This document shows positions 1-5,270 of a stretch of 5,270 nt of DNA, in pieces. Positions within the stretch are counted from its first letter, which is position 1; every line of letters begins with the position of its first letter. The notes beneath the pieces were generated by a model. That model had not been told where the DNA came from. It was given only the letters and a program-made list of their open reading frames with translations, and ran no database searches. The DNA comes from an archaeon (GTDB lineage Archaea; Micrarchaeota; Micrarchaeia; Norongarragalinales; SBBD01). Made by a program: the position numbers and the translations under genes. The stretch is taken from NCBI GenBank assembly GCA_005239845.1, contig SBBD01000161.1, positions 1 through 5,270 of the forward strand, in the 5' to 3' direction.

Positions 1-1078
1 ATCTCCGCTGCCATGCCTGGAGCGAAAAATGCCTTGCCCGTCTCAAGGCGTTCCTTTTAACGTCGACCACATCCTCCCCAAAGGCGTAGTGCAGCATGGC
101 CATCAGCGAAGGGACGTTGGGAGAGAAAAGAAAGCCATCTTTTTTATGGGTTATGATGTCCGGGATGCCCCCCACCCTGCTGGCCAGCACGGTTTTCCCG
201 CAGGCCATGGCCTCCAGAACCGCCAGCGACGTGCCCTCAACGCCTCTGCTGGGAACCACCACCACGTCCGCCTGGTTGTAGAGCCTCGGCAAATCGGTAT
301 AATGGTCCTGGTGCCCCAAAAATTTTATGCTTGGGTTCTTTTCCGCATGCCTTCTTACCAATCCTTCCAAGGGACCCGTGCCTGCAACCCACAACTCCAC
401 GTCTTTGCGGTGCAGCCTTTCAAAGGCCTCCAGCATCAAGTCAATTCCCCTGTTTTTCGTCAGGTTACGCGGCAGCAAGATGACTTTGTTGGGGGTGGTT
501 CTCCTCACTTTCAGGGGCTTGAACCTCTTCAAGTCCACGTAGTTGGGGATAACCGTTATTTTTCCAGCGTGTCTCGGACTCACGTGTTCCGCGTACCGCT
601 TCAACACCGTGTCCACGGAAACGATTTTTTTGCAGCGTTCCAACGCGAAACGGATGAGGAACTTGAAGAAGGCATTCCGGCTCTTCCACTGGGCGTACTG
701 CAAGGGATCCGCGCCCTCGAACGGCACGTCCCACGACACCCCGTGGAAGGTGGCCGTGTTTTCTGCAGAGGCGAGCGGGTAGGCGTGGTTGGCGTCATGC
801 AGGTGCACATGGCCCGCATCCTTCGGAACGGCGTGCCGCCAATTCCAGTTGAAGAAATAGCGCCCCCGCGATTTTACTTGGATTACAGGAATTCGGTCGA
901 ATTCGAAATGGGCCGCTTCCCTGCCGCCCTGCACGACCGTGGTTTCATGCCCTTCCTTTTGCAGGAGCTTGCACAAGTCGTGCAGGTACACTTCGCCTCC
1001 GCCGATGAGCTGCCTGCCGCTTACGCGGAACCCGTCCGCTGTTCCCGCAAAACTGTAGTTCACGAAGCAAAGATGCAT
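1..1078 (-). CDS. GT4-family glycosyltransferase (GT-B fold), 3' end cut by window edge
   Basis: Probable cytoplasmic or membrane-associated enzyme that moves a sugar from a nucleotide-sugar donor to a growing glycan. The reading frame is open for 359 codons from ATG at 1078 to the left edge, without a stop. It was read directly from the complementary strand. The N-terminal acceptor domain has a glycine-rich loop, GGGEVYLHDL (residues 26-35), and HGVSWD (112-117). The linker has VIPNYVD (177-182). The donor domain begins at LLPRNLTKNRGIDLMLEAF (201-219), followed by VAGTGPL (231-237) and FLGH (253-256). It also holds the E-x7-E signature, EGTSLAVLEAMACG, with Glu281 and Glu289, then VGGIPDII. 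GT4 proteins usually run 360-400 residues, so only a short tail is missing. A stop lies in frame upstream and ATG 1078 is the first ATG; the ribosome site (AGGT, 10 bases upstream) is weak. It follows the epimerase by 41 bases, suggesting co-transcription. The sugar and acceptor cannot be told from sequence. Confidence 0.93.
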   Translation of the reverse strand, partial: MHLCFVNYSFAGTADGFRVSGRQLIGGGEVYLHDLCKLLQKEGHETTVVQGGREAAHFEFDRIPVIQVKSRGRYFFNWNWRHAVPKDAGHVHLHDANHAYPLASAENTATFHGVSWDVPFEGADPLQYAQWKSRNAFFKFLIRFALERCKKIVSVDTVLKRYAEHVSPRHAGKITVIPNYVDLKRFKPLKVRRTTPNKVILLPRNLTKNRGIDLMLEAFERLHRKDVELWVAGTGPLEGLVRRHAEKNPSIKFLGHQDHYTDLPRLYNQADVVVVPSRGVEGTSLAVLEAMACGKTVLASRVGGIPDIITHKKDGFLFSPNVPSLMAMLHYAFGEDVVDVKRNALRRARHFSLQAWQRR

Positions 1079-1119
1079 GTTGAAGCCGACCTGCTGACTG
1101 GCATACCCAACCCTCAACG

Positions 1120-2145
1120 CTAGTTTTTAGCTTCCATTTTCTCCAAGATATCCACGATGCGCTTGCCTGCATCTCCTTTCCCATACAAATGCTTTTGGCT
1201 TGGGCGGAAGGAACGAACAAAGCTTTCCAAGTCGAATTCGAACCCCAGCAAGGCATAGCCATGCTCCACGCTCTCGAAGCGCTCCGTCTTACTGCGGAAA
1301 ATCACGAGAGGCTTTTGCAGGAAAGCGCACTCCTCCGCAAGTCCCCCTGAATCGCTGACCACGGCCTTGCACTCCGCCAGCAACGGCAAAAACGTTTCGT
1401 AGGGAAGCACGGGCAGGATACGGCAGTGCTGCTCCACCGTTTCCAACAAACCATACTCTTGCAGCCTTCTTCCCGTATTTTGGGAAAGCACGAACACGAT
1501 AGGGAAACGCTTGGAAAGCTGTTCGATCTTTTCCACGAGCCGCTTCATACGGGTCCGGTTATTGATGTTTTCTTGCCTATGGATGGAAAAAAGCAGGAAG
1601 CCCTTGTCCTTGACCTTCAGCTTCCTTTCCTTGATGGAGTCCACGACGGTATTGCCCACCAAATGAGTGGAACGGGCGGGAGTAACCTGTGCGGCCCTTC
1701 TTGTAGGAGCAAAATGGACATGGGAGAGCCTGTCTGCAATAACGCGGCTGATTTCTTCCGGGAAAGGCTCCCAGACGTCATACGTACGCAAGCCGCTCTC
1801 CACGTGGCAAACCGTAGTCCCTCTCGTCAGCCTACTGGCCACCGCCCCAACCGTGGTGGACATGGTGTCGCCCTGCACCATCACAATGCACCCTTTCACG
1901 AGGCGCCGGATGGGCTGGAAGTGCTTGGCAAGAAACAGGAGACCTTCGAGGGGAGAATTGAAAGCGCCACTCGTGCCCTTGGGGGGCTGGAGTTCCGTGA
2001 AGTTCTTGAAATGAAACTCCTGCAGGTCGTGCTGGCCCGTGGAAATCACGCGGTAGGCGAGCCTGCGGCGCTCGAGCTCTTTCACGATGGGCAGAATCTT
2101 GATGGCTTCCGCACGCGTGCCTAGAACGAATGCCACGGGGCGCAT
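1120..2145 (-). CDS. wecB: UDP-N-acetylglucosamine 2-epimerase (non-hydrolysing, WecB/MnaA family)
   Basis: Expected to interconvert UDP-GlcNAc and UDP-ManNAc in the cytoplasm, feeding ManNAc or ManNAcA into surface glycans. It is 341 residues, a little short of the usual 360-380. Family motifs appear in order: GTRAEAIK (9-16), TGQH (36-39), VQGDTMSTT (90-98), HVESGLRT (114-121), PFPEEISR (127-134), FAPT (145-148), GNTVVDS (164-170), HRQEN (189-193), SDSGGLAEE (264-272), KTERFESVEHG (286-296) and YGKGDAGKRIVDIL (321-334). By alignment from memory with E. coli WecB, the catalytic or binding residues correspond to Lys16, Asp93, Glu116, Glu131 and His189, all present. Several usually conserved positions differ: Ala12 for Pro in GTRPEAIK, Val-Gln for the residue pair before GDT, SQNTGRR where a His-Pro-type segment is common, and Phe290 for Pro in TERPE. 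It starts 8 bases after the stop of the membrane glycosyltransferase, implying coupled expression, but has no strong ribosome site. Hydrolysing relatives (NeuC-type) are possible but less likely. Confidence 0.92.
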   Translation of the reverse strand: MRPVAFVLGTRAEAIKILPIVKELERRRLAYRVISTGQHDLQEFHFKNFTELQPPKGTSGAFNSPLEGLLFLAKHFQPIRRLVKGCIVMVQGDTMSTTVGAVASRLTRGTTVCHVESGLRTYDVWEPFPEEISRVIADRLSHVHFAPTRRAAQVTPARSTHLVGNTVVDSIKERKLKVKDKGFLLFSIHRQENINNRTRMKRLVEKIEQLSKRFPIVFVLSQNTGRRLQEYGLLETVEQHCRILPVLPYETFLPLLAECKAVVSDSGGLAEECAFLQKPLVIFRSKTERFESVEHGYALLGFEFDLESFVRSFRPSQKHLYGKGDAGKRIVDILEKMEAKN

Positions 2146-2153
2146 GGAACGGT

Positions 2154-4067
2154 TCAGCCTGCCAATTGGTAGAGGGAAACGCGATTGTACGAGTACTCGA
2201 GGCGGCCGTGCTTTTTAAGCAGTTCGTCCATGAACGCGGCCTGCCGGCCTCCCCGCGCATCCGCGCTCAAGCCGTTGTTTTCGTTTGCCAACACGTGCGT
2301 GAACCCTTCCGCCTTTAGGCGCAAGTACAATGCTTCGTCGTCCTCAAACTTCCCAAAGTCCCACGTGATGAAGTACTGGTACGGGACGTCGGAATAGTAG
2401 CCCTGGATGTCCTTGAAGAAGAAAATCCTGCTTTCAGGAGGAAGGTTGCGGTTGGCCCACTGCAGGGTTCCATAGTTGCTTTGGGTCCGCAACAGGTAGG
2501 ATTCCTGCGACTCCAAGCCTATAGCGACCCCGAGTGCCTGCGCCTTGTAAACGAACGTGAAAAGCACGACAAAAAGGAGCATCCCCAGCAGAGAGGCCTT
2601 CAGCACCAAACCCAGCCGCCCCGATTTTTGTAACACATCATACGCGTAAGCGGCCGGAGTGGAAAGCAGCGCCAGCGCCGGCAGGTAGAACCGCGCGTCC
2701 TGGAAGTTCAGGAACCACAGCGCCGTAAAACCGAATACCCACAAAAACAATTTGCGGAAATCGGAAAGCCAACGAGGCACGAAAAATAAGAGGGGCAGGA
2801 ACGCAAGGAACAAGGGGCTCAGCACGCCGTTGAACTTCGCCCCAAGAAATGTGAGCGTGAACGGCAAGAGCAGAAAATCAATTACACCATGTCCAGCACC
2901 CGCCTGCGAAGAAACCGCTAATTCGCCTAGCGTCGCCGTAAAGTATTCCGTACCCGCTGAAGAAATGCCGAGGAATTTATAGAATCCGAAATAAAGGGGC
3001 CACGTGGGATTGCCCGTCCAGAGGAAGGTCTTAAGATACCACGGCAGGAAAAACAAGGAAGAAACCGCTCCAAAAACGGCAAGGGATTTCAAGCGATGGA
3101 CAAAGGCGGGCCGGGAAGGAGAGCGCACGAGCTTGTAGAGTAATGCAAGGACCGCCAATAGGACCACGAACCCTCCAAGCGTTTTCACGGCCGCGGAAAA
3201 GCCGGCGAAGATGGCCAAGAGCAGCAGCCAGTCGTTGGACTCGTGCTTCCACCATTGCAGCAACGCGAAGAAGGAGAGCAGCTCAAAGAAAGCCAGCGGG
3301 ACATCCACGTAACCCGTGCCCCAAAACGCTTGCACCAGTGGCATTGCGCTGAAGAGCAGGACGGCCACGAAAGGCAAGGAAGTGGAAGCGTTCGGAACCA
3401 TTTGTTTTGCAACCGAGTAGATGGCCAATAACAAAAGCAAACCCACTGCAAAGGATAGGAGTTTGGCCAAAATGACGGAGTATAAGAGAAAGGCCCACGC
3501 GTGCAGCATTTCCATTCCCATGGGCCAGTTCGCGTGCGGAAACGGCAGAAAAACGAAGCCCCCATTTTGCACGTAGGTTTTGGGGACGGCGAAGTGGTAG
3601 ACCAGCGAGTCCCAGTCCTTCGGGCCGGGCTCCGCGGAAGAAGGGGGAGCCAGCGCGGCAAGGAACTGGATAAAAACGAGGGAAAGAAAGAGCAAGGAAA
3701 CGGTTCCCGTAAAAGGACTTTTGAACTGTCTCCTGAAAAACGAAATGCATGAAGCCACCTGCACTTTAATGAAACCCACATTGTTCGAAAAATCAGGCAG
3801 CGCCAGGAGGAGCAGCACGAGAAGCAGTGCCCATGCCACGATGGGCTGTAATAAATGGGCGGCAGAAAGTGCGAACATCAACGAGGAAACGAACGCTAGC
3901 CCCAACCCGGCAGAAAAGGTGATTTTCTGGAGGGGCTGCAGGTCGAGGGAGCGCAACAAACGGTTGCCGAAAGCGAACAGGACGTACAAGACAACAACGG
4001 CCAACGGGAGGGATAGGGAAACGAGTGCGAAAAGAGGGAGAGACACTGGGATGGAAGGCAAGGCCAC
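2154..4067 (-). CDS. Multi-spanning GT-C-type membrane glycosyltransferase (PMT/ArnT-like)
   Basis: A 637-residue integral membrane protein resembling GT39/GT83-type transferases, which use a polyprenyl- or dolichyl-phosphate-linked sugar on the outer side of the membrane. About 13 hydrophobic segments span residues 10 to 508. The first large external loop after the helix near 120-142 holds PKDWDSLVYHFAVPKTY (149-165), with Asp151 and Asp153 as candidates for the acidic catalytic/metal motif of GT-C enzymes. It continues with FPHANWPMGMEMLHAW (176-191). A second acidic site is GYVDVPLAFFELL (252-264; Asp255). QDARFYLPALALLS (456-469) resembles the conserved late-helix Arg/Tyr-Leu-Pro segment of the family. 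Residues from about 515 to 637 form a soluble C-terminal domain, probably external. The start is GTG at 4067, supported by GGTGA six bases upstream and overlapping the previous stop. The epimerase begins 8 bases after this gene. Substrate and acceptor are unknown; an oligosaccharyltransferase role seems less likely because no WWDYG-type motif is visible. Confidence 0.86.
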   Translation of the reverse strand: MALPSIPVSLPLFALVSLSLPLAVVVLYVLFAFGNRLLRSLDLQPLQKITFSAGLGLAFVSSLMFALSAAHLLQPIVAWALLLVLLLLALPDFSNNVGFIKVQVASCISFFRRQFKSPFTGTVSLLFLSLVFIQFLAALAPPSSAEPGPKDWDSLVYHFAVPKTYVQNGGFVFLPFPHANWPMGMEMLHAWAFLLYSVILAKLLSFAVGLLLLLAIYSVAKQMVPNASTSLPFVAVLLFSAMPLVQAFWGTGYVDVPLAFFELLSFFALLQWWKHESNDWLLLLAIFAGFSAAVKTLGGFVVLLAVLALLYKLVRSPSRPAFVHRLKSLAVFGAVSSLFFLPWYLKTFLWTGNPTWPLYFGFYKFLGISSAGTEYFTATLGELAVSSQAGAGHGVIDFLLLPFTLTFLGAKFNGVLSPLFLAFLPLLFFVPRWLSDFRKLFLWVFGFTALWFLNFQDARFYLPALALLSTPAAYAYDVLQKSGRLGLVLKASLLGMLLFVVLFTFVYKAQALGVAIGLESQESYLLRTQSNYGTLQWANRNLPPESRIFFFKDIQGYYSDVPYQYFITWDFGKFEDDEALYLRLKAEGFTHVLANENNGLSADARGGRQAAFMDELLKKHGRLEYSYNRVSLYQLAG

Positions 4068-4073
4068 TGGTTT

Positions 4074-4078
4074 TCACC
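4074..4078 (-). promoter_or_regulatory. Ribosome-binding site GGTGA deciding a GTG start
   Basis: GGTGA on the minus strand sits six bases before the GTG at 4067 and includes the TGA stop of the small upstream ORF. It matches the 3' end of 16S rRNA typical of archaea and bacteria. It supports both the GTG start of the membrane glycosyltransferase and translational coupling to the small ORF. Confidence 0.6.
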
Positions 4079-4265
4079 GCAAGAACGAGGAAAGGAGCGA
4101 GGAGAGGAAGGAAGCATGGCGCGAGCTGAGGAAATAGCTGGAAAGGAAGAAGGCGACGAACACGAAGGCCACCCATGCCGCCAATGACAGCTCCTGCGAG
4201 CGCTTTTTCATTTTTATTTTAGTAGAAGCCTGGGCCGCCTGCTTCGAGTGCATTATTGGTTTCAT
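4074..4265 (-). CDS. Small FLSS-rich single-pass membrane protein, unknown function
   Basis: I do not recognise this gene. With ATG at 4265 it encodes 63 residues. There is a basic, polar N-terminus containing KIKMKKR (16-22), then one hydrophobic helix, LAAWVAFVFVAFFL (about 28-41). The tail is rich in Ser, Phe and Leu with FLSS three times (40-43, 45-48, 53-56), ending SSFLR. The lysine-rich side would stay in the cytoplasm under the positive-inside rule. Alternative starts are ATG 4289, ATG 4253 and ATG 4211 (45 residues). I prefer 4265 because GGAG lies 10 bases upstream and a TTAAAT box lies about 25 bases upstream. Its stop overlaps the ribosome site of the membrane glycosyltransferase, which starts six bases later, so it may be a small partner of that enzyme or a leader peptide. 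The plus strand is strongly purine-rich here, so a chance ORF cannot be excluded. Confidence 0.45.
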   Translation of the reverse strand: MKPIMHSKQAAQASTKIKMKKRSQELSLAAWVAFVFVAFFLSSYFLSSRHASFLSSLLSSFLR

Positions 4266-4287
4266 GCAAGGAGTTCTCCAAAAGCCC

Positions 4288-4293
4288 ATTTAA
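4288..4293 (-). promoter_or_regulatory. Possible TATA-like promoter box for the glycan operon
   Basis: TTAAAT on the minus strand is centred about 25 bases before the ATG at 4265 and lies just beyond the terminator of the radical SAM gene. In an archaeon this spacing would give a leaderless or near-leaderless transcript. The match to the archaeal TATA consensus is partial and no clear BRE or bacterial -35 box is seen, so this is tentative. Confidence 0.25.
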
Positions 4294-4314
4294 GGCTTGG
4301 CTTTCCCCCAAGGG

Positions 4315-4342
4315 AAAAAAAAGGCAAGCAACCACGTGGCTT
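4315..4342 (-). terminator. Hairpin plus T-run terminator after the radical SAM gene
   Basis: On the minus strand, AAGCCAC-gtg-GTTGCTT (4342 to 4326) can fold as a seven-pair stem with one mismatch and a three-base loop. Three bases (GCC) follow, then eight consecutive T (4322 to 4315). It begins about 30 bases after the radical SAM stop codon. A hairpin with a T-run fits a bacterial intrinsic terminator; the T-run alone fits an archaeal one. The stem is short, so read-through is possible. Confidence 0.55.
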
Positions 4343-4352
4343 CACCCGGGTG
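4343..4352. repeat. Perfect 10-bp palindrome CACCCGGGTG
   Basis: A perfect inverted repeat with no spacer, directly abutting the terminator hairpin and three bases from a second perfect palindrome, CCACGTGG (4332-4339). It could extend the terminator structure or be a dimeric protein-binding site; chance is also possible at this length. Confidence 0.4.
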
Positions 4353-4370
4353 GACGAACAGCGAGCGCCT

Positions 4371-5270
4371 TCAGCCGCCGAGCAACAAGCGGGAATACGT
4401 GTCCAGCACGCGGTAAGCCGTCATCTCGTACTTCGTGTTGAAGCGGTGAGAAAACACGTTCGCAAAACTTTTGATGGAGGCGATAGGGCGATGGGCAAAC
4501 TTTCGAGCGAAAAACATCACATACCACTTCAGCCTCCTCTTTGCCAGTTTGTGGTAATCCTTGCGCCACTCGGGGGAAAAGCTCAGTTGTTCGTAGTTCT
4601 CGTAATACCACGATTCTTCCGTGGAGGCAGGGGCGCCCGGAACGGGAGTCATGATGAACAACGTCACTTCGTCCAGGCCGGCATCCGCCAATTGTTCAAT
4701 GTACTTTTCCGTGAGCTGCACGTCCTCCTCCGTCTCGCCCGGGTAGCCCAAAACAAAACAGGCCTGCGAGTAGATGCCGAGGCGGCGCATGGTCTTCACG
4801 CGCTCCAGCGCATAGTTGTGGTCGAACATCTTGTCCATGATTTTCAGGAGCCTTGGAGAGCCTGTCTCGGGGGAAATGGAGAAGTAGTTGAACCCTGCTT
4901 TCGCCATCCATTCGAGTGCGTCGTCGTCGTAGGTCTCCACCTTCGTGCCTGCCGCAAACTTGAGAGTAACCTTCAGGCCCCGATTTATGATTTCCTTGCT
5001 CAATTCAACGAAGCGCGCCTTCAGCACGGTAGGGTTCATGTCCTCTATCTGGAAATCGCGGACGCCAAACGTCTTCACATGGTGCTCAATCTCATCGGCC
5101 ACGTTCTTCGCGCTCCTGTATTTCCATTGCCTGCCCCAGATTCCTGGCACGAAACAGAATTTGCACCCCAGCGGACACCCCCTGGAAGTGAGCAGGGGCA
5201 GGTATTTGCCTTGGAAGGGGCCGTGGGAATAGCCGAGCTTCCAGTAATTCTCCAGGGGCATCAAGTCAAA
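4371..5270 (-). CDS. Radical SAM enzyme, probable B12-binding subclass, 5' end cut by window edge
   Basis: The visible 299 residues hold a complete-looking radical SAM core and C-terminus. The frame is still open at the right edge, so the true start lies outside. Residue numbers here count from the edge. CPLGCKFC (32-39) is the Cx3Cx2C motif whose three Cys (32, 36, 39) bind the [4Fe-4S] cluster that cleaves S-adenosylmethionine. Further marks are IEDMNP (75-80, in the place of the usual GGE-type strand), SPETGSPRLLKIMDK (133-147) and GYPGETEEDV (175-184). These are typical of the broad family that often carries an N-terminal cobalamin-binding domain; the edge-proximal PLENYWKLGYSHGPF linker is also of that type. 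That domain is not visible, so B12 use is inferred. The C-terminal tail is basic and aromatic-rich, with KLAKRRLKWYVMFFARKF (241-258), perhaps membrane-contacting. The substrate is unknown. A terminator follows, separating it from the glycan genes. Confidence 0.88.
   Translation of the reverse strand, partial: FDLMPLENYWKLGYSHGPFQGKYLPLLTSRGCPLGCKFCFVPGIWGRQWKYRSAKNVADEIEHHVKTFGVRDFQIEDMNPTVLKARFVELSKEIINRGLKVTLKFAAGTKVETYDDDALEWMAKAGFNYFSISPETGSPRLLKIMDKMFDHNYALERVKTMRRLGIYSQACFVLGYPGETEEDVQLTEKYIEQLADAGLDEVTLFIMTPVPGAPASTEESWYYENYEQLSFSPEWRKDYHKLAKRRLKWYVMFFARKFAHRPIASIKSFANVFSHRFNTKYEMTAYRVLDTYSRLLLGG

Noticed and set aside
29..1123. A 364-codon open frame on the plus strand spanning almost the whole GT4 gene.
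   Set aside because: It is in exact codon register with the minus-strand GT4 gene, so its stops would be the complements of TTA, CTA and TCA codons, which that gene avoids. Its translation shows no family motifs, while the minus strand gives a clear GT4 protein.
889..1241. The 12-base string gtcgaattcgaa, containing the palindrome TCGAATTCGA, occurs near 897 and again near 1231, with a direct repeat GAATTCG at 889-905.
   Set aside because: Both copies lie inside coding sequence and encode Phe-Glu-Phe-Asp in unrelated proteins using favoured codons. Two copies do not make a repeat family, so coincidence is the simplest reading.
945..1262. A 105-codon minus-strand frame bridging the epimerase end and the GT4 start.
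   Set aside because: It is in a different frame from both genes, crosses their junction, and its product has no recognisable features; both neighbours have well-supported ends.
1426..2124. A 232-codon open frame on the plus strand inside the epimerase gene.
   Set aside because: It has the same codon-register effect as the GT4 antisense frame. The minus-strand epimerase has every family motif, and the plus-strand product has none.
3185..3781. A 198-codon minus-strand frame overlapping the membrane glycosyltransferase.
   Set aside because: It is a shifted frame of a hydrophobic coding region, and its product is rich in Arg, Ser, Cys and Trp with no coherent domain. The long in-frame GT-C gene explains the region.
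3721..4137. A 138-codon plus-strand frame rich in Lys, Glu and Arg.
   Set aside because: The plus strand is purine-rich only because the minus strand codes for hydrophobic helices; no motif or ribosome site supports it.

Overview
The window carries a compact, single-direction block. All five supported genes lie on the minus strand, so the natural reading order runs from the right edge to the left edge. The order is a radical SAM enzyme (cut by the right edge), a transcription-stop and promoter-like spacer, a small membrane-anchored protein, a multi-spanning GT-C-type glycosyltransferase, a UDP-N-acetylglucosamine 2-epimerase, and a GT4-type glycosyltransferase (cut by the left edge). The last four are tightly packed, with gaps of 6, 8 and 41 bases counted from stop to start, and look like one transcription unit.

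Taken together the operon reads as part of a surface-glycan locus (polysaccharide, glycolipid or protein glycosylation). The epimerase would supply UDP-ManNAc. The cytoplasmic GT4 enzyme would add a sugar from a nucleotide donor. The membrane GT-C enzyme would transfer a lipid-phosphate-linked sugar on the outer face of the membrane. The radical SAM enzyme has no recognisable substrate and is separated from the rest by a hairpin plus an eight-T run, so it may belong to a different unit.

The host is uncertain. Base composition is moderate and somewhat GC-leaning. Leucine and serine codons avoid TTA, CTA and TCA, which leaves long false antisense ORFs. The GTG start of the large membrane gene sits behind a GGTGA ribosome-binding motif. 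A TTAAAT box lies about 25 bases before a plausible start. These signs fit an archaeon (perhaps a DPANN or euryarchaeal lineage) slightly better than a bacterium, but nothing here settles it.

Layout in ascending coordinates: 1-1078 GT4 glycosyltransferase; 1120-2145 epimerase; 2154-4067 GT-C membrane glycosyltransferase; 4074-4265 small membrane protein; 4266-4370 spacer with promoter-like box, terminator and palindromes; 4371-5270 radical SAM enzyme. I saw no RNA gene, insertion sequence, CRISPR array or attachment site. No clearly novel multi-gene system is evident. The least explained items are the small FLSS-rich membrane protein and the divergent epimerase.
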